64,000 nt of DNA, taken from assembly GCA_030278955.1 (NCBI GenBank), contig JAOANR010000010.1, positions 17,700,444 to 17,764,443 of the forward strand. Direction: 5' to 3'. Position numbers and translations under genes: made by a program. Of the stretch, positions 1 to 10,797 are shown one piece after another. The notes under the pieces are model-generated. The model was given only the letters and a program-made list of their open reading frames with translations. It was not told the origin of the DNA and did not search any database. Origin of the DNA: Hygrophila difformis. Lineage: Eukaryota > Streptophyta > Magnoliopsida > Lamiales > Acanthaceae. Within the stretch, counting starts at the first letter, position 1. Each line of letters starts with the position of its first letter.

Positions 1-3000
1 GTTGGTAATATTGATGTAGTTATCGAGGATGAAGATACTGCATTAATATTATTAGTATCTTTACCACTATCATTTGAAAATTTTGTATAGTCATTTATAG
101 TTGGTAAAGATATTGTCAGTCTAGAAGATGTATGTGCTGCTTTGCATATTAGGGAGCTGCGCCATAAGGCATCTTCGAGTAATATAGATGATATGGCTGA
201 TGGGCTTGTTGTTAGCAGTGAGTGGCAAGGGACACGGAAAATTTGTAAAACAAAAGAAGAAAAAGTCTTTGTTAAAGGTCCCAAGCCAAGTGATGTCTGT
301 AATTATTGCAAAGAGAAAGGACATTAGAAGACCTAGTGTCCCAAGATGATGAAGAAGCAACAACAGGGAGTGCAACAGGAGTCTGTCTCTGTTGCAGACA
401 ACGACGATACAGATCTAGAGGATCATTTGGCTTTGGCTACAATTGTGCAGCCATTGCAGGATGATGTATGGGTTCTTGATACTGGAGCATCATACCACAT
501 GTGTCCTAACAAAGAGTGGTTTTCGTGCTACGAACCAGTCGATGGAGGAAATGTTCTTATGGAAGATGATTCTGTCTGTAAGACAGTTGGGATTGGTTCT
601 ATCAAGCTTAGACACATGCCGGTGAAATTGCAACTCTGCACGATGTCAGACATGTTCCAAAGCTAAAGAAGAATCTAATATCCTTAAGAGTCCTTGACAA
701 TAAGGGTTTCAGATACAAAGGGGAGCATGGTGAACTCTACATCATGAAGGGATCTTCCATGGTTCTGAAGGGAGTCTTGCATGGATCTTTGTATGTTGTG
801 CAGGGATCTACTGTAGTAGATTCTGTAGCTGCTATTGCTGATTCTTCTGATATGTCCAAGCTATGGCATATTAGACTTGGGCATAGGAGTCAAAGAGGAA
901 TGCAGATCCTATCAATTCGTGGTCTTCTTGAAGGTCACAAGTTTGCTGATTTCGGTTTCTGTGAGCACTGCACATTTGGGAAATTACATCGTACCAAATT
1001 TGGAAAGGCAACTCACATAACAAAGTCGACATTGGATTACACATTCTGACTGTTGAAGTCCTTCACGAGTCGAGTCGCTTGGAGGCAGCAGATATTTTCT
1101 GTCCATTATCGATGATTATTCAAGGATGACTTGGGTAATCATGATGAAGGAAAAGAGCGAAGCTTTCTTGAGATTCAAGCAGTGGAAGGTCTTGGTAGAA
1201 AATCAGACCAACAAGAAGACTAAAAGGCCTCGAACTGATAATGGTCTGGAATTCTGTTCGAGGGAATTCAATGAGTTCTGCAAGAACAATGGAATTGCAC
1301 GACATCACAAAGTCAGGAACACTCCACAGCAAAATGGAGTGGCAGAGCGTATGAATCAGACATTTTTGGAGAGGGCACGCTGCATGCTCTCAAATTCTGG
1401 ATTGGCAAGGAGCTTTTGGGCAGAAACAGTCAACACTGCTTGTTTTCTGATCAATCGGGAACCTCATACTGGAATTGATTGTCGGATTCTTTATGAGGTT
1501 TGGTTGGGTAATTCCTATGATCACTCGAATTTGAAATCTTTTGGATGTGCGGCTTATTATCACGTAAGCGAGGGAAAACTGGAGCCCAGAGCGAAGAAGG
1601 GCGTTTTCGTAGGGTATGGAGATGGAGTCAGAGGATTCAGAATTTGGTCACCTTCTGAGAAAAGAGTTATCTTGAGCAGAAGTGTGGTGTTTGATGAGAA
1701 TTCTATCCTTAATCTGCCTACGAAGGTGGAGAATGTGAAAGAAAAATCGGGTGCTGACAGTAAGGTGGAGCTTCAACTTTCACTTGATGATTCGGATGAA
1801 CAACCAGAGGTTGAGCAAGAGCAGGTACATTTGGATTCCAATCAATCAACCGAAGTTGAGCCACCTGAAACCAACCTATCATCGAGTTCAGCTGATGTGC
1901 AGAAGCAAGGAATTGCTTATGATCGTCCTAGAAGGGTGGGAGTCCAACCTCCAAGCAGATATCAAGATTTTGTCTGCTATGCTCTACAAACAGCTGAAGA
2001 TTTGAATTATTCTGAGCTCTCCACTTACAAAGAAGATGTATCATGTGGCGAGCCTGTCCAGTGGCTTGCTGCAATGGGTGATGAAATGGAGTCGTTATAT
2101 AAGAACAACACTTGAGAGCTAGTCAAACAACCACTTGAAAGGAAGATTGTTACTTGCAAATGGATCTTCAAAAGAAAGGATTTACTCAGAGGTAAGGAAT
2201 TGACTACAATGAGATTTTCTCATCTGTGGTCAGACACACTTCCATTAGTGTCCTGTTGGCTATGGTAGCGTATCAGGATCTAGAGCTCGAACAATTAGAT
2301 GTGAAAACAACCTTTCTTCACGGGGAATTGGAGGAGGAGATCTATATGTCTCATCCTGAAGGTTTTCTTGTACAAGAAAAAGAAAACCGTGTTTGCAAAT
2401 TGAAGAGATCATTATATGGTCTAAAGCAATCTCCGAGGCAGTGGTATAAACGATTTGACAACTATATGGTTGAGCTTGGCTACAACAGAAGTCCATATGA
2501 TTGTTGTGTATATCACAAGAAGTTAGAAGATGGTTCGATCATCTATTTGCTTTTTTATGTAGATGCCATGCTCATTGCTGCACGGAACAAGGCCGATAAT
2601 CAGAAATTGAAGGGTCTACTGAGTGCAGAGTTCGACATGAAGGATTTGGGTGCAGCACAGAAAATTCTGGGAATGGAGATCTATCGAGATAGAGATCAGA
2701 AGAAGCTTTTCTTGTCACAAAAAAGCTACATACAGAAGATTCTGTCAAAGTTTGGATGTCTTCAGCGAAACCTTTGAATACTCCATGTGCTACTAGTGCA
2801 CAACTCTCGGCTACCTTTGCACCTAAATCTGAAGCTGAGAAGGAGTATATGGCAAAGATTCCATATTCTAATGCAGTGGGCAGCTTTATATATGCCATGG
2901 TGTGCACTAGACCTGATTTGGCACAGGCAGTCAGCGTGGTCAGCCGATTCATGGCGAACCCAGGAAAAGAGCATTTGCTCGTTGTGAAGTGAATCTTTCA

Positions 3001-3514
3001 TTATTTGAGAGGTACATCTGATATTGGTCTCATCTATGGAGGCGACTTGCAGTGTTCGGTGGTTGTGTATTCTGATTCTGATTATGCTGGAGATGTGGAT
3101 AGCAGGAGATCAATGACCGGTTATGTTTTCACTCTTGGAGGTTCTGTTGTTAGTTGGAAAGCAACTTTTCAGGATACAATGACACTGTCTACTACGGAGG
3201 CAGAATTCGTGGCGTTGACAGAGGCTGCCAAAGAGGGAATTTGGTTAAAAGGACTGGTTAGCGATCTTGGTCTACATCAAGATCAAACAGTTGTGTTTTG
3301 TGATAATCTCAGTGCAATATGTTTGGCCAAAGATCATGTTCATCACGAAAGAACCAAACACATTGACGTGAGATATCATTTTCTAAGATCAGAATCAAGG
3401 ATCAAAGTGCAGAAGATTGCTACGACAGATAATCCTGCAGATATATTCACTAAACCTGTACCTCATAGCAAGTTTCGACACTGCTTGGACTTGCTAAATG
3501 TTTTGAGCTTTTGA
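1..3514 (+). pseudogene. copia-1 gag-pol polyprotein remnant
   Basis: This is a decayed Ty1/copia polyprotein in several frames. Visible pieces in order: a gag (UBN2-like) end with a partial zinc knuckle CNYCKEKGH (to 326); an aspartic protease with DTGASYHMC near 478; a GAG-pre-integrase region with LWHIRLGH near 860; an integrase core with NGVAERMNQ near 1335; a reverse transcriptase with QLDVKTTFLHGELEEEIYM near 2295; and an RNase H from about 3060 to 3500 ending near ADIFTKPV. In-frame stops occur near 90 and 326, frames change near 660, 1050, 2115 and 2760, and a stop lies at 2990. The catalytic YVDD box reads YVDA at about 2557, which should abolish polymerase activity. The 5' part of gag is outside the window. 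The family assignment is firm; it is a non-functional copy. Confidence 0.92.
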
Positions 3515-3999
3515 ATGCCTCACCGAGGCATTGTGTTTTCCCATGGTGGGAAATTTGGAGGCAAAAGAACAGTTGGAGTACCGTTTGGCGCATTTGTGTG
3601 CATAGTTTGGGTACATTTATTTTTCAGGGAAGTTTGAAGATTAAGGTGGAGCCTACTCATCATTTGTTGGAAAAAGGGGGTTTTGAGCTCCTTTTTGCGT
3701 AATGACGATATTTAATTTGGATTAGTTAAATAGCGTATACGAATTCTACGTTTCGCGTAGATTGTCGTAGTGCATTTATTTTCTCAAAACCGTTGTCGGG
3801 TGAGTGAGAAATAAGTGGTCGAAATGGGTCATTGAATGCGGCTAGTTGAAACGCTTGTGTTTAAATGGTTGTTAAAGGGTAGGTAAAAGTGGCGCGTCCC
3901 ACATCGCTTAAGCAGTGGGAGTTGAATTAGTTTATATTGTTCTGCGTGTTAGAAACAATTAAACTAATACAGATTGATCAAGTGTGGGGGAAGCCCACA

Positions 4000-4095
4000 C
4001 GCGCGCGCCCGTCCCGTCCCGTCCCGAGCCGAGCCGAGCCGCGCCGCGCCGTCGCCGTCGCCCGTGCCCGTGGACTTGGACTTGGACTTGGATCT
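4000..4095 (+). repeat. GC-rich minisatellite in copia-2 LTR
   Basis: Short tandem motifs follow one another: gtccc units, gagcc units, cgtcg/cccgtg units, then gacttg repeated three times. The 3' LTR equivalent (about 29265-29365) has fewer gtccc and gagcc units and more cccgtg units, which accounts for the 901 versus 909 bp LTR lengths. This fits replication slippage since insertion. Confidence 0.85.
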
Positions 4096-4292
4096 TGGTA
4101 ATTGGGCTTTGGGTGGGCTTTGGGCCTGTCTAATTTTTTAGACAAAATTTATTTGTCTAGCCCATGCACCAAGCCCAGTCGTTGAAGCCCACTCTGATTT
4201 CAACACCCGTCGCGAGTTGTTGAAAACCATTCGAATTCTGACTTGAAACTGCCCCATCAATGGCTGCCGGCGGTTTCGTCTCGTCCAACGCC

Positions 4293-4298
4293 TATAAA
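4293..4298 (+). promoter_or_regulatory. TATA box of copia-2 LTR promoter
   Basis: The sequence cctataaatgg lies about 270 bp before the LTR end, the usual place for a copia U3 promoter. It is conserved in the 3' LTR at 29565-29570. The transcription start is inferred, not seen. Confidence 0.6.
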
Positions 4299-4582
4299 TG
4301 GCAGCAGGGTCAGGCTTAGGAACACACACCATTCTCTGCATCCTTCTGCATACATTCTTCCCTCTCCTCCCGACTTCTTCATCTTTTGTTCTGTTCGCCG
4401 GCCGTCGACGTTTGCGGTGCTGCTACGTCGAGGCAATCGTCGTTTTACCTTTGGGGACGTTCTGCCGTTGCCGGAGCACTACCGGGGCATAAACGTCTTG
4501 CGGAAAGAGTTCCATCTCGACTCGACGTTCCTTTTCTGTTGCTGCATCCGTCCATTTTTCTTACAAGCGCAAGACGTTTAAA

Positions 4583-6216
4583 ATGGACGGTTTCACTGCT
4601 GCCGCCACCGCCTCCGCTGACGTCTCATCTGCCGCTGCCGCTGCCGCCGCCGCCTCCGTTCCCATGCCTGGGTCTGTCCAGGCGTCCGCTGTCGTTACCC
4701 CAACCGCAGCGGTGCCGTCAGTGCTGACCACTGCCACTGTCGTTCCTCCACCCGTGACGCTGCCGCTGCCGTTGCCACTGCCGACGGCAGACCCAAACGC
4801 CTCCGTCGATCAATACTTCCTTGATCCAGCGACGGCCTTCCTGCCCCCGTCGCCGACGCCTAATTCTGGCGGCTTTGTTTTGCCCAATTCTGGGCAGTTT
4901 ATTTCTGGACACTCTTTTGGAACAGTTTCGTTCCAACCCAACGTTTCGGTTGGGGCGTCTTTACCGTTTTCTGGACAAACAGTCGGGGTTGCACCCGCAG
5001 GACTTAATAACATGAACACCGGTTTACAACCGGGCGGTGGGCCGCTGAACACTAGTTTGCCAACTTATGTTCAGTCGGAGCCGGCCTTCGTGCCGGGCGT
5101 TGGGCCGTCAACGGGTTCCGTCCCTATGGCATTGCCAAGGTCATTTGGAGTGGCCGAGAAGCCGTCAAAGTTTGACGGGCGTGATTTCAAGACGTGGCAA
5201 CAGAAGATGCTGTTCTATCTGACCACTCTTGGTTTGGCCGGGTTTTTGAGGAGCAGCCGGCCGTCCCTGTCTGAGATGGAGACCGATCCTCAGAAGCTCT
5301 TCGCCAAAGAATAATGGGTTCACGGTGATTTCATGTGTAAGAACTTCATTCTGAGTGCTCTCACGATCCTTTGTACGCTGTGTACTCTTCTGTAAAAGGA
5401 GCAAAGGAACTGTGAATTCAGTTGGAACGGAAGTACAAAACGGAGGATGCTGGTACTAAAAAGCATGCCGTTTCCAAATATCTGGGTTTTCAGATGGTTG
5501 ACGGGCGTTCAGTGGTTGAACAAGTTCAAGAGTTTCAATTACTGATACATAGCGTTCACGCTGAGGGAATGCAATTGCCCGATGCGTTTAACGCTGCGGT
5601 TGTGATCGAGAAGCTGCCTCCTTCGTGGAAAGACTTCAAGAATTACTTGATGCACAAGCAAAAAGAAATGTCCCTTGAAGATCTTGTTACACGGATTAGA
5701 ATCGAGGAGGATAACCGCAAGGCCGTGTCAAACAGCCATTCCGTGGAGGCTAAGGCGAACTTGACTGAAACCGGTAAACGCAAGCAGCCGACTGCTGCGG
5801 GCAAAGGTAAAGCGGTTGCCGACGGCCAAAAGAGGAAGAAATTCTCTGGGAATTGCTACAACTGTGGCAAGGTTGGGCACTTTGCCAATCAGTGCCCAAA
5901 GCCGAAGAATAAGAAGCCTGCTAAACCTACCACTCACATGGTACATGCTGAACCTAACGGTTGGGAAGACAACCTTTGTGCAGTGGTGTCTGAAGCAGTA
6001 TTGCATATTGATGATGCTAAAGGTTGGTTTGTTGATACCGGGGCTTCGTGTCATGTGGCTGCCAACAGGGAGTTCTTTACTTCATACCGGACTGTTGAAG
6101 GCAGAAAGCTGCACATGGGAAACCAAGCATCATCTGATGTGGTTGGCGTTGGAAATGTGATACTGAGGCTAACTAGTGGCAAAAACTTGACTCTGAAGGA
6201 TGTGCTGCATGTCCCT
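4583..6216 (+). pseudogene. copia-2 gag and protease (5' part of polyprotein)
   Basis: The ATG at 4583 opens an Ala/Ser/Pro-rich leader followed by the copia gag core (KFDGRDFKTWQQKML near 5167). Frame is lost at 5312 with tandem stops (AAATAATGG context) and picked up again at about 5422 ([20 protein letters not shown]). A CCHC zinc knuckle, [14 protein letters not shown], lies near 5857, and the aspartic protease motif [18 protein letters not shown] near 6025. Coding is interrupted at [10 protein letters not shown] by the Athila-like insertion (target duplication 6217-6221) and continues at 25541 with RKNLVSGSLLVS. At least one frameshift in gag shows this copy is inactive independently of the insertion. 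Confidence 0.92.
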
Positions 6217-6373
6217 GATATTGATAATGGCCAGAAATGACCATTATTTTCAATCCATTTCCGTGTCTTAAACGGGCATTTGATCGCATTCCGGTCTTAC
6301 ATTAAGTAAGAAAGCAGTTGAATTGGACTGATTTATGCATAATTGTAAAAATAATAAGCTGGTGTGAAAAAGG

Positions 6374-6404
6374 CATAAATATGTAATTTTATTACATATT
6401 TATG
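6374..6404 (+). repeat. Perfect AT-rich palindrome near LTR start
   Basis: The arms cataaatatgtaat and attacatatttatg are perfect inverted copies (14 bp) around a TTT loop. The same palindrome is unchanged in the 3' LTR at 21269-21299. It has the same 14+3+14 layout as the longest GC-rich palindrome at 7522-7552, although the sequence is unrelated. Confidence 0.9.
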
Positions 6405-6539
6405 TTAGAAAAATCCAAAAACATGAGAAAAAGAAATGAAAAGAAAAAGGAATGAAAAAGATGGGAAAAAGAGAGAAAAGCCCACAAAAAGAACATTTTC
6501 GGCCCATCTGGCCCAATCCAGCAGGCCCAGGAGCACCCT

Positions 6540-6786
6540 TGTCGCGGAAGCTCCTTTGTCGCGATGCATGGTTCCGCGACCAAGGAATGTTCCGCGACCA
6601 AGCAGACCCAGATGAAGAGGAGACCAGCCAGGATACCTTTGTCGCGATACCTTTGTCGCGATGCCCTGTTCCGCGACAAAGGTCTATTCCGCGACAAAGA
6701 CACCCAATTAGAGACACAAGACCCAGTCGAGAAGCTTTGCCACATGCAGTGTGTTCCGCGACCAAACTTGATGCTCCGAGACAAAG
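6540..6786 (+). repeat. GTCGCGG/CCGCGAC motif cluster I in 5' LTR
   Basis: About eight copies of GTCGCG(G/A) and CCGCGAC in alternating orientation lie in 250 bp just upstream of the TATA-like site near 6856. They form imperfect palindromes such as gtcgcgatgcatggttccgcgac. The 3' LTR equivalent is 21433-21661 and lacks one 18-bp unit. Confidence 0.85.
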
Positions 6787-7499
6787 CTGTGATGTGTGTG
6801 ATGTCTTGAGACACAATGGGCTCGAATCAAGGCCCATGGGCTTAGGGTTACACTTCTATAAATATGAGGTGTTTCCCATGAGCTAGAGGTTGGAATTTTG
6901 TTGATTAGAGCTCTCTTGAAGACAAGCTCGGGTTCCAGCTTTAGGTAGTGTAGTTTAGTTTTTATTTTTTGTATTATTTAATTCTTGTTCTTAGTTTAGC
7001 ATAGTTAAGTATTTGTTTCCTGTTTTCTGTTTTTCCAGTAGCCTTAAGTAGCCACTTTAATACTTGTTTTGCTTTCTAAACTCTTGTTTTTAGGGTTTGT
7101 AAAACCCAAATCATGGGTATTTACAACACCCACTTAATAAAATGGGAAAACATTCATCATTTGTGTCTCAAATCATGAAATGGGTCTCACACCCCATGGA
7201 TTTATGCTTTCTTTTTCTTTTGGGGTCATTTGACCCCCATTATGCTCCTATTTATGTTTACTGTTTGCATTTTATGGATGATGTTGTGTATTTAAGTGTG
7301 ATCAAACCCTAGATTAGGATTCTTGCTCTATTTTAAAATTCTGCCCAGCTTTATTTATTTTTGCTCAAGCATGTTCTTCCATATTTTGAATGTTTCTTGT
7401 TTGTTTTTAGCTTAGAATAGCTTTTTGATCTGAAATAGGGTGAGATCACGCTGTTTGCATGCCACTGTTCATTTCTGCTTTTTCTGACTTTTGTCCTGA

Positions 7500-8060
7500 A
7501 CCACCTTTGTCGCCAACCGCCTTTTGTCGCGGAACCACGTTCCGCGACAAAATGGTTGTTTCGCGACAAAGGTGTCTAAAGACACTTGTCTTCATATTTT
7601 AAAACCCCTTTGTCGCGAAACACTTTGTCGCGGAACCACGTTCCGCGACACAACCCTGTTTGGCGACAAAGGAGCCAAACTCTTGCATTTTGTTTGCAAG
7701 GGTTTCTGTCGCGGAACATTCTTGTCGCGGAACCACGTTTCGCGACAAAATCTCATTCTGAGACAGAAAAATTATGCCATGCCCTTATTTCTTTGAAAAC
7801 CCTTGTCGCGGAACACCTTGTCGCGGAACCACGTTCCGCGACAAAATTTTTCATGCATAGCGACAAGGACCAAATGCTTTAAAAATTTTCTGAAAATTCT
7901 TTGTCGCGGAACACTCTTGTCGCGGAACCACGTTCCGCGACAAAATCCTGCTTAGCGACAAAGAAGCATTATGCTGCCAAAAATTCTAAAAACTTGTCGG
8001 GATATCCATGTCGCGGACCTCGGTCCGCGACAAAATTTATGATATCGCGACAAAGACTCC
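7500..8060 (+). repeat. Periodic array of GC-rich palindromes in 5' LTR
   Basis: Six palindromes built on GTCGCGGAAC-nnn-GTTCCGCGAC are centred near 7537, 7638, 7736, 7831, 7930 and 8020, i.e. every 90-101 bp. The longest, 7522-7552, has perfect 14-bp arms around CAC. The last uses altered but still matching arms (gtcgcggacc / ggtccgcgac). Each unit also carries single flanking half-sites (ttgtcgcggaacac before, gcgacaaag after). The spacer DNA is AT-rich and variable, so the palindrome is the conserved part. The function is unknown; candidates are a protein binding array, an RNA hairpin series or a methylation target. Confidence 0.9.
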
Positions 8061-10639
8061 CTTCTCTCTATTGAATCTCAAACATTCTTCATTCTCTTCC
8101 TATATTATATTGCATCACTCACATCATAACCCCATGGGTTAAGGTGTAACATTCTGGAATTGCAATATAGGGTGTTATGCTGCCCAAATTTTGATTCTCC
8201 ATTTTCATCGCTTAACTAATTGAACCCTTGAGTCATTAATGATTAAAGATTGAGATTAGCAATAATTAAACATCAATAATCATCATGATTAAAGGACCTT
8301 TGTTCAATTGCCATTAAAATACTCCTCTATAAATAAAATCTTGATGACTTAAGCAGATAATCCGGACTGTAATTAATTATGGTAGGTGGGATTATTTAAG
8401 ATCATCAATTGTGGACCCAATCCACAACCTTGCATGAGAAACCAATGTCTCTCATACAAGGAATCTTCTTTTATTTCTTGTTAATTTTGTCTTTGCGTGT
8501 TGTGTGTAACAATTAGTAAAGACTACATCAGACTAATGTTGGCGGGTATTCCCTCATGGATAACTAGCCCGTATTCTGGGTATTAATTACTAAGTGTTAT
8601 TTTGCATGGTCTGGATGACTGTCAGTGGAAGCCTTGGCGGTTCGCCCATCCGGGGTTATAATAGCTGCTCGGCTGACTCCCATCCAGATACAGTTTATTT
8701 TATTATCTCAATTTCCAAGCCAAATTCCAATCTGCAATAAAACTATGCTAATGTCTGTCAACATTAGCTGATAAGTACTGCAGAGAGGAAGCATGTAGGT
8801 TTTTATCCGAATTCACAGACAGTAGGGGCCCAACTGGTAGCGACACTGCCATTTTAGGGTTCCACCTGTCTAAATTCGCTCCATCCGAGTGATTGGGAAA
8901 TTGGACAGTAGATGTTTACAGTCCACCCGATTATTCTGCCATTACTTTGGTCCTTTGACCACTTCATATCTGTGTTTCATCTTCTGTCTAGACCCGCATC
9001 TATATTTTGGGTCAATCAATTTTACACTTCTCTATATCCTTATGCATGATAATATTATGTACTATTGTGGTCTGTAATTATTTTGGGATCCTTCCCTTGG
9101 ACATCAGAAGTCTAGATCTTAAACAGATATTGCGTATCAGTCTAGATCTTCTGAGTGAGGGATAAAATTCTTCAGTTATGACTAATTCATATTCTGTCAA
9201 GGGTTGATTTTGGGAAATTAGAAGCAGAGTCAGCGATTAGGTCTCACCTAGACTGAAAGGGTCTGTGTTTTAACTGGGAGTCTAGTACCTGTTTAGGGAA
9301 TGATTTTCAAATCCATTATTTTCCAAAATTGATGTTTGTTGGGAATCTAAAATTAAATATTACACCGAGATGGGGTCCACTTGGACTCAAATACAGTGTA
9401 ATAAATAATTTTAGAGGAACATCATCCAGGCCTTGGTTATTTTCTAAGATAGGGTTGAGTTTTCTTTCAACTGCTATCCTCTTCTGCCAAAGCCTATTTT
9501 TGAGTCCTGAGTGAGTACATCCGGAACAAACTAATTTATTAGTCTGTTTCATTAGTTTGTATCTCATAATCACCCGAAAGGAAGTGAACACGCGAGTGGT
9601 TCACCAAGAGCCGGGAATTCTTGATCCATACCCCTTCACCCTGATGGGGAGCTGTCTTTTACTACCAGGGTCAGACCTTCAAAACTTCCGAGCGATAGGT
9701 TTTAACTGCTTTCTTTAACGATTTCTTTTACCGCTTTATTTTAACTGCTTTCTCTAGAGGTCACTCGATTGTATTGAGAGTTGTGTAACTGCTACTCGGA
9801 TTGATAGTTAAGGGATGGTTTAGGGCTCAATTAGAATCTTTGGGTGTGACATGGGGGAATGATAGTAGTACTTGGCATTTCAATAAATGATTTGGCAGGT
9901 GTTGCTTATCCACCACAGATGAAGTAACATACCCAGGCCAGGGCAGTTACAATTCTATGGTATCTTAGAATTTGCGGTCTTAAGAACATGTAAACTCATG
10001 CTGTAAGTACCTGTCTGTTAAAGGGAACGCAGTATTGAGAGCATGAGAACTAGCTATCTGATAGGATTATCTGAAACAAAGATCTGTGTATAAAAATGGA
10101 AGTTTAATACTGCATTATCTAAATCTTGTCCAATTTTCATTCTTTTCTTCCTGTCCCTTCTGTCCACATTATGATTCAGCCTCACAGCTGGTATAGTGTA
10201 AATTTTCATTGCTTTTATAGATAGTATCTATCGCATTCTTAGAATAAACTTTACCCGCTCTCTAGAATAAACTTATTTGTTTTGTAGAGTAAGTTTAAAC
10301 GCTTTTGTAGTTTAGTTTAAATTCATGGTGGTAGATGTTAATCACTTTTCAAAACCATTGGAGCAATACGAATGGAAAATCTAGTAGAACGACGTGGGCC
10401 CTGCTTCTATCGCATATTCTCCAGTGAACGATCCGGTCTTACTATAAATTACTGCAATTTTTGACACCGTGCGCTTTCGGGCCACAGTTTCTTAACACGA
10501 GTAATAAAAACGTGACAACCTTTAAGTATATCCCTAATCCCAACTCCGCAATCATAAAATGGTTTTCATTAAATAAAAATCAAGACCGGGGTTATATTAT
10601 TTCGAAAAATACTCGTGTGGGAAATTGTCAAAAGTTTCA

Positions 10640-10656
10640 TGCGCCGTTGCCGGGGA
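10640..10656 (+). other. Primer binding site, tRNA-Asp type
   Basis: Directly after the LTR the sequence tgcgccgttgccgggga matches the complement of the 3' end of plant tRNA-Asp (TGGCGCCGTTGCCGGGGA) except for one missing G. tRNA-Asp primers are typical of Athila elements. Confidence 0.85.
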
Positions 10657-10797
10657 GGATGCAGCGCCGTTTTACTAGAGAATTACATTCCTCATTGCTC
10701 CTAGTTAGCTTATACATATAAATATAAATATTCACCCCAAAAACCGATTCTAACCTGGGGAATGTGCAGGTACTGTCACAGCTAAGACCTCTGTTCT

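Larger units (their letters stand above)
3665..4565 (+). repeat. 5' LTR of copia-2
   Basis: The 901-bp LTR begins TGTTGG and ends CTTACA. It matches 28929-29837 almost base for base, the main difference being the GC-rich minisatellite around 4000-4095. It carries a TATA box at 4293-4298. No obvious initiator-tRNA-Met primer site (usually TGGTATCAGAGC) follows: the bases after the LTR read agcgcaagacgttt. Confidence 0.95.
6222..10639 (+). repeat. 5' LTR of the Athila-like element (4418 bp)
   Basis: The boundaries come from comparison with 21117-25540 and from the flanking GATAT duplication. The two LTRs are near identical by eye. Differences include an extra 18 bp near 6585 in this copy (ggaatgttccgcgaccaa) and a different filler around 9130-9150. 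A TATA-like ctataaatatgagg lies near 6856 and a second tataaatt near 10443. The LTR contains GC-rich palindrome clusters (6540-6786 and 7500-8060) and many short ORFs that I do not regard as genes. The remaining 8060-10440 is AT-rich and non-coding as far as I can see. Confidence 0.95.

Noticed and set aside
6452..6886. Open frames of 130-145 codons on both strands of each Athila-like LTR start
   Set aside because: They run through the palindrome cluster, where repeated GC-rich motifs lack stops in several frames. The proteins are made of repeated SRN/ATK/PRQ-type words and resemble no family.
7524..7882. Two overlapping plus-strand open frames across the palindrome array
   Set aside because: Repeat-encoded artefacts of the GTCGCGG units; the same occurs in the 3' LTR.
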